64,000 nucleotides of DNA, from the NCBI GenBank assembly GCA_964511015.1, contig CAZEDX010000013.1:17801-81800 (forward strand). The letters are read 5' to 3'. The first letter of the stretch is position 1; each line of letters starts with the position of its first letter. A program made the position numbers and the translations under genes. Below the pieces are notes generated by a model. It searched no databases. It saw only the letters and a program-made list of their open reading frames with translations, and was not told the DNA's origin. Of the stretch, positions 11,079-19,749 are shown piece after piece. The stretch comes from FEN-1099 sp964511015. GTDB lineage: Bacteria; Lernaellota; Lernaellaia; Lernaellales; Lernaellaceae.

Positions 11079-12830
11079 TTAGGGGCAGTTCGGTAATGCC
11101 TTAGCCGCGCTTTTCAGCCAGACCGGATCGGCTTTTTGGCGCATTACCGCCAACGAGTTGCGACACTTTTCGCCATCGCCCACCGCGGCGTGGGCTGAAG
11201 CTGTGGTCAACCACAGGCGCGGGTCGTCCGGACAATGGACGAGCCATTCTTTCAAACAGGCGGGAATCTCGCCACGCCGGGTAAAACAGTAGAAGTTCCA
11301 GGCGGCGCAGTCGTTCGGATGGACCTTCAGCCAGCCGGCCAGGACTTCGCGGGCAAAACCCGGGTCTGGCCCCGCGCAGACACGCGCGAGATCCAGCAGC
11401 CAAGTGCGATCCGGCGGGAATCGTTCGTGATTGCGCTTGAGGAGTGTACACGCCTGCGCGACACGACCGCTCGATTCCAGCGCATGGGCGTAGTTGCTGA
11501 CATAGAAAGCTCTCTCACCTCCAACCTTTCGTGCCAACCGCCACGCAATCCCGTGTGCCTCAAGCGCACGCTCGTTATTGCCGACTTGAAGCAAGGCGGC
11601 GCCATAGTTGGTCCAGCTAACGGTGTCTTGAGGCTGCCGAAGTGTCGCGTTCGACCACAGCGTCAGGTTGTTGCGCCATATCTGGGCATACGAAGAGGCG
11701 CCGACGAACCAGATCCCGGCGACAACCGATAACGGAAGAAGTCCCCAAACCGGTCGCCGGGCAAAAAACAAACTCCCCAGCAACGGCAGCAGACCGACCA
11801 GCGGCAACGCCAGGTAGCGGTCGGCGTAAGGGATCCAGAAAGGCATCAATACATGGCTCACCGGCAACAGGGCGAGCAATACGAGTAACACCCCCACAGA
11901 CCAGCGCCACCGCCGGAACACACCAACGACAGCAGCAATGACAACAAGTAACAGTGCGCTGAGCCCCACCAAGCTTGTTGCAAACGGCGGCTGGACAAAA
12001 AAGTAGGATGGCGAGAGGTCTTGCCAATCCGGCGCCATGCCGACGTGAATGTAGCGCCAGAAGATCGAGCTGAACGCCCAGAGCCCCATCCCCGCCGAGG
12101 GGCGGATCGGATCGGCCGCGCCGGGAAATCGTGGGAAGGCCGCCAACCACAAGACGACGAATACCGCCGCGACCGCTACCTCGGGCGCCACCGCGCACGC
12201 AGCCTTTTTCCAAGAGTCGCCATGCGTATAACGCCAGGCGAAAAGAACGGCGGGCCAGACAACACACCATTCGAGCGTCAGACAGCCGAGTAACAAGAAG
12301 AGAGGCGACAACCAGCGGCAGGCGCGTCGTGCGTCCGTAGTGGAGAGCCAACACCATGTCGCCACTAACAAGAGCAGCACACTGAGAATCTGCTCGCGGT
12401 TGGAAGGTACGGTAGCGGTTTCGATCAGCGCCGGATGCAGCACGTACAACAGAGCCGATGACGCGCCGACCTCTTCTTGTTTCGGCAAGGCTCGGAACAA
12501 AACCAAACCCAACAGCCACGCGGCGAGTACCTGGATCGCCAGATTGGTGAAGGTGAATCCCCGCACCGAACGGCCCCAGAGAGCGTAATCCATGATGTAG
12601 GTTGCGGTCACGACCGGCCGATAGCTCTGTTCGCCCGATTGCACGAGGTAATCGCGTCCCCAAAGCCGGAGCAGATTCGCTGGGTGGGTAATGAAGTCGT
12701 TGTGTGCGATGACCAACAGGTCATCGTAGACCCAATCACGCTCGCTGGCCGGGCGGCGGCCATGAATTGCCCAACTCGCCAGCGCGAGCGCAAGCAGCAA
12801 CAACAAGGCTATGATGAGGCGTTTGAACAC
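11079..12830 (-). CDS. TMTC-like polytopic membrane protein with C-terminal TPR-like repeats
   Basis: About 583 residues. The first ~390 are membrane-embedded (RLIIALLLLLALALASW, then many hydrophobic helices), with DDLLVIAHNDF and SYRPVVTATYIMDYALWG in the first periplasmic loop. That arrangement is seen in bacterial relatives of TMTC/GT-C O-mannosyltransferases. From about residue 410 come TPR-like helical pairs (WTNYGAALLQVGNNERALEAHG, YVSNYAHALESSGRVAQACTLL, WLTTASAHAAVGDGEKC). Start choice is uncertain: GTG at 12830 gives a clean signal anchor (MFKRLIIALL), while TTG at 12866 adds 12 residues. It is divergent from the GT-C glycosyltransferase gene, with 96 bases between the starts. A role in protein or lipid glycosylation is inferred, not shown. 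Confidence 0.75.
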   Translation of the reverse strand: MFKRLIIALLLLLALALASWAIHGRRPASERDWVYDDLLVIAHNDFITHPANLLRLWGRDYLVQSGEQSYRPVVTATYIMDYALWGRSVRGFTFTNLAIQVLAAWLLGLVLFRALPKQEEVGASSALLYVLHPALIETATVPSNREQILSVLLLLVATWCWLSTTDARRACRWLSPLFLLLGCLTLEWCVVWPAVLFAWRYTHGDSWKKAACAVAPEVAVAAVFVVLWLAAFPRFPGAADPIRPSAGMGLWAFSSIFWRYIHVGMAPDWQDLSPSYFFVQPPFATSLVGLSALLLVVIAAVVGVFRRWRWSVGVLLVLLALLPVSHVLMPFWIPYADRYLALPLVGLLPLLGSLFFARRPVWGLLPLSVVAGIWFVGASSYAQIWRNNLTLWSNATLRQPQDTVSWTNYGAALLQVGNNERALEAHGIAWRLARKVGGERAFYVSNYAHALESSGRVAQACTLLKRNHERFPPDRTWLLDLARVCAGPDPGFAREVLAGWLKVHPNDCAAWNFYCFTRRGEIPACLKEWLVHCPDDPRLWLTTASAHAAVGDGEKCRNSLAVMRQKADPVWLKSAAKALPNCP

Positions 12831-12926
12831 GGTGGCATCGTAACGCGACGGCGTTTCTCGGTGCAACCGATTGGCTGTTGCGATCGCTTGACACGGCCAA
12901 CAACATCGCTGAGCGTAGAAACGAAC

Positions 12927-14513
12927 ATGAATCTCGCGCCTGCTTCTCGTCGCTACCGATATCCGGTCTTGGCCGGCGCGGTCGCGCTATACTTGGCCTC
13001 ACGCCTGTCGACCCTGCTGGCGTTGCCGATCTTCAACGACGAAGCCTACTACCTTCGCATGGCCCAGCTTGTGCGGCAGGGCGATTGGCTGGTCACGTTC
13101 GAGTGGGAAAATCTGAAGGCGCTGTATGTTTGGCTGCTGGCACTGGCCTGGCCGCTAACGGCCGATCCGCTGGTTGCCGGCCGGCTGCTGTCAATCGTGT
13201 TTGGCCTGGTCACCCTGGTGGCTTTCTATCAAATGGCCTACCACCAGGGTGGATGGCGCCCCGCCGCGCTGTTCGCCGTACTCTATTTAATTTCACCGTT
13301 CATGCTGCTGCATGAGCGGATGGCCTTGTACGATCCGCTAACCATGGCACTGGCGACCGGCGCGTTCTGGTTCGCGCCGCATGTGGTGCGAAACGACGGT
13401 TACCGCGCCGCCGTGTTCTTCGGCGTGTTCGGTGGCTTGGGGCTGCTGAACAAAGAGATCGCCTATCTCACCTTGGCTTTCCCGCTAGCCTTCTTGGCGG
13501 CCGATTGGTGGCACGGCGAAGCCATTGCCTGGTCGAAAGTCGTCCGCCGGTTGGCATACGGTTGGCTGGTTGCCGGACTCATCTTGTTTCTCGGCGCAGC
13601 GTTTCCGCTGACTCGTCTCGGTGTCGGCCTGTTCCACAACGTTCACCATCTGGCCGCTGCGGAAGGCATTACCGCTCAATGGGCGATCAATGTTCAACGG
13701 CTAAGCGGTGTGTACTGGACTTACCTTGGGCCGGGGCTGATTCTCCTCGCAACCGTCCAACTTGGCCGCGGCCTGGCGCGTAAATCTGTCTGGGCGCTGG
13801 CAACCACACTATGTTGGCTCGGACCGAGTCTAGTCTTTCTGCTGCTCGCGCACCGCTTCTTCGCGCGCTACCTGCTCTTTCTTTTTCCGATCTTATTTCT
13901 CTCGGTTGTTGATCTGCTCGGTTCAATCGCTTCGCCGGACAAGCCGTCGGCAAAGCGCTGGCGAGGTTTGGTGACAGCAATCATCTTGCTCGCCGCGTTG
14001 TGGCCGGCGCGTCTTGCGACACAGATCCTCGTCGACCCGGCACAGGCCAGATTGTGGCCGCCGGATCGCGAGCAGTACGTGACGGACTGGCCGGCCGGCT
14101 ACGGCGCACGCGAAATGCTGGCGCGCCTGAAGCTGGAAGCACAGCAGGGGCCGCTTACGGTCTTCACCGGTCCGATCGACGGCTTTCCGAAAGACTTCCT
14201 GAACGTCTATGCCGCCGGGCTGCCGAACATTCAGGTCCGCGTGGCCGCCTGGTCGCAGGATCAACCGGTGCTTTTCTTTCTCCAGCAGACCGAACCGTTC
14301 TATTACCGGCCCGAACCATATTTGCGCCATGAGCCACCGGTGGTTCTCGATACAAGCACGATTCGCCGCGCGGTATACGTGCTCGATCTACCGCAGGTCA
14401 AACTAAATTCGTTTGTCGCGTTGAATCCGGAGGCCCGGTTGCTGTTTGAGGCCGTCAAGCCGGGTGGTCGGTCGCGTTTTGTGATTGTGGAATTGCCGTT
14501 GCCGCCGAAATGA
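12927..14513 (+). CDS. GT-C (ArnT/PMT-like) membrane glycosyltransferase
   Basis: A 528-residue integral membrane protein starting MNLAPASRRYRYPV. The first periplasmic loop contains the acidic motif FNDEAYYLRMAQ, the catalytic D-E signature of GT-C enzymes that use polyprenyl-phosphate sugars. Next come WENLKALYVWLLA and HERMALYDPLTMALATG, typical of GT39/GT83-like (ArnT, PMT_2) proteins. A ~110-residue periplasmic tail follows the last helix (AIILLAALWPARLA). It lies 40 bases upstream of a GtrB-like GT2 that could supply its polyprenyl-linked sugar donor, so the two probably form one pathway. The acceptor is unknown. A longer reading from 12477 overlaps the divergent gene and is rejected. 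Confidence 0.85.
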   Translation: MNLAPASRRYRYPVLAGAVALYLASRLSTLLALPIFNDEAYYLRMAQLVRQGDWLVTFEWENLKALYVWLLALAWPLTADPLVAGRLLSIVFGLVTLVAFYQMAYHQGGWRPAALFAVLYLISPFMLLHERMALYDPLTMALATGAFWFAPHVVRNDGYRAAVFFGVFGGLGLLNKEIAYLTLAFPLAFLAADWWHGEAIAWSKVVRRLAYGWLVAGLILFLGAAFPLTRLGVGLFHNVHHLAAAEGITAQWAINVQRLSGVYWTYLGPGLILLATVQLGRGLARKSVWALATTLCWLGPSLVFLLLAHRFFARYLLFLFPILFLSVVDLLGSIASPDKPSAKRWRGLVTAIILLAALWPARLATQILVDPAQARLWPPDREQYVTDWPAGYGAREMLARLKLEAQQGPLTVFTGPIDGFPKDFLNVYAAGLPNIQVRVAAWSQDQPVLFFLQQTEPFYYRPEPYLRHEPPVVLDTSTIRRAVYVLDLPQVKLNSFVALNPEARLLFEAVKPGGRSRFVIVELPLPPK

Positions 14514-14553
14514 GCTATGCAGAGAAGGTAATTGCCGAAACGGTGAATTGCTT

Positions 14554-15529
14554 ATGGAACAGCCGAGCCGGCCGCTGATTTCGCTGGTGGTCCCGTGTTT
14601 CAACGAAGCGGAGGTCTTTCCTCGCTTGCGGCGCGAACTGACCGCGCTGGCCGACCGCCTGCAGAGCAGGTATGCCTTCGAGTTCGTGCTGGTCGACGAC
14701 GGTAGCCGCGACTCGACCTGGGCGCAGATTACGGACTTCGCCAAGGCGGACCCGCGCGTGGCCGGGATCTCGCTCTCGCGCAATTTCGGTCACCAGATGG
14801 CGCTGACCTGCGGCTACGATCTGGCCGGCGGCGACGCGGTGGTCTGTCTCGACGCCGATCTGCAGGATCCGCCGGAAATCGTGCCGCAGATGATCGAAAA
14901 GTGGGAGCAGGGCGCCGATATCGTCTACGGCGTGCGCAACCACCGCCAAGGCGAATCGGCCTTCAAGCTCTGGACCGCAGCGGCGTTCTATCGCTTGTTC
15001 CAACGTTACGGCCAATCCAATGCGCCGGTCNNNNNNNNNNGATGCCGGCGATTTCCGGCTAATGAGCCGCCGCGCGGTCGAAGCGTTTCGACAACTGCAC
15101 GAACAACACCGCTATGTGCGGGGCATGGTGGGTTGGCTCGGCTACGAGACGGCCACAGTGAGCTACGAACGCCAGCCGCGCACGGCCGGTACGACCAAGT
15201 ACCCGCTGGCGCGCATGCTCGCCTTCGCCAGTGACGCGCTAGTGTCGTTTAGTTCGTTCCCGTTGCGCCTGGCATACTACCTGGCGTTCCTTTCTTCGGC
15301 GACGGTGCTCGGCTACCTGCTCTACACGCTCGCCAAGTACCTGCTGTTCGGCACGGAACTGGTGCGCGGTTGGACTAGCCTGATTCTGGCCATCGCCATC
15401 TTCGGTTTCTCTACGCTGGTGTCGCTGGGCATTATTGGGGAATACGTCGGCCGCTTGTACGAGCAGTCCAAAAATCGCCCGCTCTATCTGATTCGCGAAG
15501 TGGCTGGGCGGCGTCCGGCGAAGAACTGA
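14554..15529 (+). CDS. GtrB/DPM1-like polyprenyl-phosphate glycosyltransferase, interrupted by an assembly gap
   Basis: A GT2 glycosyltransferase starting MEQPSRPLISLVVPCFNEAE. Catalytic motifs are VLVDDGSRDST, SLSRNFGHQMALTCGYD, LDADLQDPPEIVPQM and, after the gap, DAGDFRLMSRRAV and RQPRTAGTTKYPLARM. Two C-terminal transmembrane helices follow (LRLAYYLAFLSSATVLGYLLY and LILAIAIFGFSTLVSLGIIGEY), as in GtrB. The enzyme moves a sugar from a nucleotide donor to polyprenyl phosphate. Ten Ns at 15031-15040 put the two halves in different frames. Protein conservation suggests almost nothing is missing (SNAPV joins directly to DAGDFR), so the frameshift is an assembly artefact, not a pseudogene. It probably feeds the GT-C transferase just upstream. 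Confidence 0.88.
15031..15040. other. Scaffold gap (10 Ns)
   Basis: A run of ten N characters inside the GtrB-like gene. The true length is unknown. The flanking coding frames differ (frame 1 before, frame 2 after), so the number of missing or duplicated bases is not simply ten. Confidence 1.
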
Positions 15530-15541
15530 CGCGGAATCCGC

Positions 15542-17080
15542 CTAGAACCGTGCCTGCATGAGCAAAGAAAACCCCAAGATGTGGGTCACGTTGTAGTCGT
15601 CGAACACGCGTTTGGCGATGCCTTCCTCATCGTCGATATACTTGGTGCGGTTGTTGTCGATCGTGTAGTCGACTTCGCCCAGCAAGCCGAAGCCGTCGGC
15701 CAGATCGAGCCGGATGGTCGGCTTGATCGTCACGATGTCGAAGGCATTTTCACCGGCCGGCAGAATTTCCATGTCACCCACGTCGCGCACCACGATGATG
15801 TTCTGGTCAGTCGCCGCGTCGGGAATATCGGTCGGACCCTGATAGGTCGCCGGGCGTTTGTAGCCGCCGACCAGGCCGAGGGTCAGGTGCGCGCTGGGAA
15901 AGAAGTAGTCCACGCCGCCGGCGACGAAGAACTCGTCCGTCGTGGTCGCGTCGTCCGGGTACGCGTAGTAAGGCGCCAGGCCGGGCACGTCGAACAGAAT
16001 GTAGGAAAGCTGGCGGTACACTGCATCGGCATGGAAGCGCCAGTTGCGGTACTTGAAGCGCAGGCTCAGGTTGCTTGCCATCGCCGGCTCGTACATCACC
16101 GTGGTCGGATCGTCCCACGCGAGCATCTGTTGTTCACGGTAGGTCGCCTCCAGCGATACGCGATGCGAGAAGCTGTCGTCGTACTGTTCGGGCGCCAGCG
16201 CTTGCCGCACGGAGTCCATGTCATTGCGGTACAGCCGGAAGTCGACGCTTTCGCCGATCGGCATGCCGGAACGCCACGTCAACCGCGTCGACGCACCGTG
16301 CGCATCGATCGGTTTGTCGGTGATTTCTTCCGCCACCGTTTGCGGCGGGAAGGGGCCTTTCTGGAACAAGCCGCCGTTGGCTTCCCACATGACGGTATGC
16401 GAAAAGTCGAGGCCCAGGCCGGCCAGGAAGCCGTAGTAGGTGTCAACTTCGTTGATCTGCTGATTGAGCAAACGGGCCGCCTTCACGCCGCCGTAAAGGT
16501 AGCCGCCCAAGGTGGCCGAATCGGCCGTGCCGAAATCCCAACGCAGCTTCATGCCGGGCACGGGTTGGGTGTTGGTCGGCCAGGTAACGTTGCCGCCCCA
16601 CGACAGATCGTAGGCGTAGCCAAGCCGGAAGCGGTCGGAATTGACCGGAAAGAGCGTTAGCCCCAACCGGTCACCACGCATCGTCGCGGCGTCGAAGTAG
16701 TAGTTCAAATTGATATACGAACCGTCGTCGCCGAGCTGCGTTTCGTTTTCCCAGGTGACTTCGTCGGTGACGTTTTCGAGCTGGATCACCAGGGCCGCCT
16801 CGAGTTCGAGGTGGGGGAAGTAGCTGTTCAGGCGCTTGTACAGCACCAGATGGGCCAGCGTCTCGTAACCGGTGGCGGAGCGGTCGAGATTGTCGAAAAA
16901 GGCCTGGTTGCCGGTGTAGTGGAAGCCGGTGCCGGGCGAGCGGTCTGCCGCGCCGGCCAACAGGTTGTCATCGGAGATGGCGAAGGTGACCCACGTATCC
17001 ATGAAATCGCCCGCCTGGGCCGCAACGGCCGCGCCGCAAATCAACGCCGTCAACACAAAGGCAACACCAAGCCTTTTCAC
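15542..17080 (-). CDS. Outer-membrane beta-barrel protein
   Basis: About 512 residues with a signal peptide (MKRLGVAFVLTALICGAAVAAQA|GD) and many alternating amphipathic strands with tight turns, for example FRLGYAYDLSWGGNV, LSLRFKYRNWRFHADAVYRQL and LTLGLVGGYKR. It ends in aromatic Phe (FSLLMQARF), the terminal signature recognised by the BAM machinery. No Asp linker or enzymatic motif is visible. GTG at 17078-17080 is preferred because GGGGGTT lies three bases upstream; ATG at 17092 is the alternative. It is the last gene of a minus-strand surface cluster, separated from the OB-fold lipoprotein by a GC-rich hairpin. Function unknown: porin-like or an adhesin support. Confidence 0.8.
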   Translation of the reverse strand: MKRLGVAFVLTALICGAAVAAQAGDFMDTWVTFAISDDNLLAGAADRSPGTGFHYTGNQAFFDNLDRSATGYETLAHLVLYKRLNSYFPHLELEAALVIQLENVTDEVTWENETQLGDDGSYINLNYYFDAATMRGDRLGLTLFPVNSDRFRLGYAYDLSWGGNVTWPTNTQPVPGMKLRWDFGTADSATLGGYLYGGVKAARLLNQQINEVDTYYGFLAGLGLDFSHTVMWEANGGLFQKGPFPPQTVAEEITDKPIDAHGASTRLTWRSGMPIGESVDFRLYRNDMDSVRQALAPEQYDDSFSHRVSLEATYREQQMLAWDDPTTVMYEPAMASNLSLRFKYRNWRFHADAVYRQLSYILFDVPGLAPYYAYPDDATTTDEFFVAGGVDYFFPSAHLTLGLVGGYKRPATYQGPTDIPDAATDQNIIVVRDVGDMEILPAGENAFDIVTIKPTIRLDLADGFGLLGEVDYTIDNNRTKYIDDEEGIAKRVFDDYNVTHILGFSLLMQARF

Positions 17081-17103
17081 CGGAACCCCCATCACAAAGC
17101 AAC

Positions 17104-17126
17104 GGGGCGGCCGTGCCGACCGCCCC
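17104..17126 (-). terminator. GC-rich hairpin between OB-fold lipoprotein and barrel gene
   Basis: GGGGCGG at 17104-17110 pairs with CCGCCCC at 17120-17126 around a 9-base loop. Downstream on the minus strand is GTTGCTTTG, a poor U-tract. It may act as a weak terminator or mRNA-stability element inside the operon. Confidence 0.45.
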
Positions 17127-17140
17127 GAGCGCCTGTTCGT

Positions 17141-18655
17141 TTATTCCGACGCCACCGCATCCGACGCGCTGCGCGGCTGAATGCGGTAGTCCACGTGTCC
17201 CGACCCGTCGTTGCTGTTCTGCGACAGCGGGCCTTGAATGTAGTCGAAGGTGTCGGACACCGATGCGCCGATGTCGTAGAACCAGTCGTCGACACGCACG
17301 TTGTCCTCGTCCAACGTGGAGCAAGTAATGGCCGCGATCCAGTACACGCCCGAGCCGGCGTTCCTGGTGACGACCACGTCGCTCACCTTTACCAGCACGC
17401 CTTCGTAAGGTTCGGGGTCGTCGCCTTCCCAGCCGCCGAAGAACGCAGCCGTGCCGACGTACGGATCCGGCACATCGCCGCCGCTCGACACTACTTCGAT
17501 GTCGCTTTCGGAGGTGACTTTGATTTCGTCCATCAGGTTGTATTCGTCGACCGTGCCGGTCACGTTGATCACGTCGCCGACGGAGACATCCACGGCCTTG
17601 CCCGCGCCGATATTCAAAAAGATGTAGATGCCGGAATAGGCCGGTTCGTAGTCGACGCCGGGGGAGGCCTGTTCCTGCACAAAAAATCCCTGGCCGCTCG
17701 TCCGGATGTCGCTGGTTACCACCACATTGCTGATGGTCACCAGGGTGTCTTGCGCGATCGTGCCGTCCTGCACTTCGTAGATGGTCGCTTCGACCGCGTC
17801 GTCGTCGCCGGTGTCATCGTCACCGGTATCGTCGTCGTCGCCGGTATCATCGTCGCTGGTATCGTCATCGTCGCCGCTGCCGGAGGGCTGCCAGTCGCCG
17901 TCGATATCTTCGTTGTCGCGCGGGCACAGCTTGTGACCGTAGAAGTATTCGATCGGGCCGGCGAGATAGTCGAAATGGGTGCCGGCAGGCGGCTCGAAGT
18001 CGGTGCCGTCAGTATAGAAGAACGGCGCCACGACCACCGGGCCGTCGACGATGAAGTTGCCGTAGCCGTCATCGGACGCGGTCACGGAAACATCGGTCAC
18101 GGCGACCAGCACGCCTTCCCACTGTTCGGCGTCTTCGGTGTCGGATTCGAGTTCGCTCGGATCGACCTCGTCCGGTTCGAGCGGATCGGTGTGATCGACC
18201 ACCTCGTAGTCACCGACCGCGGTCAGCACGAGTTCCGACTGGTCATAGAATTCGTCATATTCGCCGGCAATGTTGACCACGTCGCCGACCACTGGGTTGA
18301 TCTCGCCTGATGCTTCGCCGGTGACGTAGACGTAAATGCCGCTATACGGGCCCTGGTCGGCTTCCTCGACGAAGAAACCGGTAGCGCCTTCCGCCAACTG
18401 GCTGGTCACAATGACCTGGCTCAGTTGCACACGGGTGCCGGCCTCGACCTCGCCTTGCTGCAGGTCATAGATGGTGGCTTCTTCGCCCGGACCGGCGTCG
18501 TCATCGCCGGAATCGTCGTCATCGTCGTCGTCGCCGCTGTCGTCATCACCGCTGTCGTCGTCATCACCGTTGTCGGTGACCGCGCAGGCTTCAAGCCCGC
18601 CCAACGTCAATAGGGCCAATACCAGAAGCAGGATGCTGATCAGTCTGGACCTCAT
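17141..18655 (-). CDS. Lipoprotein with two OB-fold-like domains joined by Asp-rich linkers
   Basis: 504 residues starting MRSRLISILLLVLALLTLGG, with AAGGAGGG upstream. A cysteine in GGLEACAV ends the signal, a slightly atypical lipobox. Two homologous domains begin ATIYDLQQGEVEAGTRVQL and ATIYEVQDGTIAQDTLVTI. Each runs VIVTSQ...GFFVEE...YSGIYVYV...GDVVNIAGEYDEFYDQ, the pattern of the OB-fold modules in YhcR-type extracellular nucleases. No nuclease active site is seen. An Asp-rich spacer follows the lipid anchor (coding 18495-18575) and another separates the domains (17797-17876). It lies in a minus-strand run with a 5'-nucleotidase and a related lipoprotein. Ligand unknown; nucleic acid or nucleotides are an inference from YhcR. 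Confidence 0.8.
   Translation of the reverse strand: MRSRLISILLLVLALLTLGGLEACAVTDNGDDDDSGDDDSGDDDDDDDSGDDDAGPGEEATIYDLQQGEVEAGTRVQLSQVIVTSQLAEGATGFFVEEADQGPYSGIYVYVTGEASGEINPVVGDVVNIAGEYDEFYDQSELVLTAVGDYEVVDHTDPLEPDEVDPSELESDTEDAEQWEGVLVAVTDVSVTASDDGYGNFIVDGPVVVAPFFYTDGTDFEPPAGTHFDYLAGPIEYFYGHKLCPRDNEDIDGDWQPSGSGDDDDTSDDDTGDDDDTGDDDTGDDDAVEATIYEVQDGTIAQDTLVTISNVVVTSDIRTSGQGFFVQEQASPGVDYEPAYSGIYIFLNIGAGKAVDVSVGDVINVTGTVDEYNLMDEIKVTSESDIEVVSSGGDVPDPYVGTAAFFGGWEGDDPEPYEGVLVKVSDVVVTRNAGSGVYWIAAITCSTLDEDNVRVDDWFYDIGASVSDTFDYIQGPLSQNSNDGSGHVDYRIQPRSASDAVASE
17797..17876 (-). repeat. Asp-codon repeat tract (interdomain linker)
   Basis: Low-complexity GAC/GAT repeats encode GDDDDTSDDDTGDDDDTG and similar runs. 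Codons alternate GAC and GAT, so the tract is under protein-level rather than simple-DNA-slippage constraint. Confidence 0.85.
18495..18575 (-). repeat. Asp-codon repeat tract (post-anchor linker)
   Basis: Encodes NGDDDDSGDDDSGDDDD and further Asp runs directly after the lipidated Cys. It probably holds the folded domains away from the membrane as a charged, Ca2+-binding-prone spacer. Confidence 0.85.
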
Positions 18656-18675
18656 TCCCGTCCCTCCTTGTGTCG

Positions 18676-19749
18676 CTATTCGACGTCGGATGCGCGCCGA
18701 GGCACGATCATCCAACTCGGTTCCGCCAGGTAGTGATAGCGCAACGTGCCGATGACATGGTCGAGCGTCTGACCGGTGAGCGAGGGCGGATCGAGCCCCT
18801 CGATGCCGCCGGTTTCGGCCACCAGAATGGCGCCGATCGTGTCGTCACACGTCGCGCTCGGATCGACCAGCACTTTCCACTGGTCGTATTGTTCGTATTG
18901 CTCGTCCATCGGACAGACCACGACACCTTGTACTTCCACCAGGCTCGATTCGAGCGCTTCCATCGCGTTTTCGTCGGCGAGCAACGTTGCGTCGATCAAC
19001 ACCGGGTCGGGTAGGGCCAACTCGCCATCGCCGACCAGGTAGTCGGGGAAACTCAACTCGGTGAAGCCGAAGTACTCCTCGGCCTCGCCGCGCAACGCAG
19101 TGAGATAAGAGCCCTCGACCACGTCGTCCGGGCTGTTGTGCGTGTAGACGTATATGCCGGCGTAGGCGCCGCCGGTTTCGTCAATATCCTGGCAGTAGAA
19201 ACCGTCGCGTTTGATGTTGGTGACCACGGCGCGGCGTTCGGTGAGATTGATTTCGATAAAGTCGCCCGACAGCGGCGAATTCTCGATGTCGTCGGTCCGC
19301 TGCACCTGGGCGATGGTCGGGTGAGCGAAATGCAAAACCGGGCTGGCGCCGGCGGCGAACGTGCCGGCTTCATCCAACCCGCCGGCATCCTCGACCCAAA
19401 TCGTCACATCGCCGTGGCAGCGCTCGATCCAAATCTCTACCCCGTCCGCCCGGCCGTCGGTCACTGCGATGCGGCTGGTCTGGCCTGTCGCCAGGCGGCC
19501 GACCGGCTGCACGGAGATGGCGACGTTGCGGTTGAGCGAACGCACGCGCTTGCCTTCGGCGTCGCGAGCTTCAATATCAAGCACGTAGCGGACCGGTTCC
19601 TCGGGGAAGGCAATGCGGTTGTCTGCGCTGCCGATGTCGCCCTCGACCACCGTCACGGCGAACGAGCTCAAACCGGAATTCTGGCCCACGTTCTGGCTGC
19701 AGGCCAGCAGCAGGAAGAGGGCGAGTAGACACCAACGCTTCTTCATCAT
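18676..19749 (-). CDS. Lipoprotein with C-terminal OB-fold-like domain
   Basis: 357 residues with a clear lipoprotein signal, MMKKRWCLLALFLLLAC. Residues about 25-130 look like a beta-sandwich (VEGDIGSADNRIAF, RYVLDIEARDAEGKRVRSL, VTIWVEDAGG). The C-terminal half repeats the OB-like pattern of the next gene: RAVVTNIKRDGFYCQDID, YAGIYVYTHN, ALRGEAEEYFGFTELSF, VEVQGVVVCPMDE, VIGTLRYHYLAEPSWMIVPRRASDVE. It ends with the same R-S/A-D-x-V tail logic as its neighbour (QPRSASDAVASE). The start codon abuts the stop of the 5'-nucleotidase gene upstream, and 20 bases separate it from the following lipoprotein, so all three are probably cotranscribed. No catalytic motif is visible. Confidence 0.75.
   Translation of the reverse strand: MMKKRWCLLALFLLLACSQNVGQNSGLSSFAVTVVEGDIGSADNRIAFPEEPVRYVLDIEARDAEGKRVRSLNRNVAISVQPVGRLATGQTSRIAVTDGRADGVEIWIERCHGDVTIWVEDAGGLDEAGTFAAGASPVLHFAHPTIAQVQRTDDIENSPLSGDFIEINLTERRAVVTNIKRDGFYCQDIDETGGAYAGIYVYTHNSPDDVVEGSYLTALRGEAEEYFGFTELSFPDYLVGDGELALPDPVLIDATLLADENAMEALESSLVEVQGVVVCPMDEQYEQYDQWKVLVDPSATCDDTIGAILVAETGGIEGLDPPSLTGQTLDHVIGTLRYHYLAEPSWMIVPRRASDVE

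Noticed and set aside
16811..18310. 499-codon open frame on the plus strand opposite the OB-fold lipoprotein and barrel gene
   Set aside because: Rich in Val/Ala/Arg/His from reversed Asp/Thr codons; it spans two well-supported minus-strand genes.
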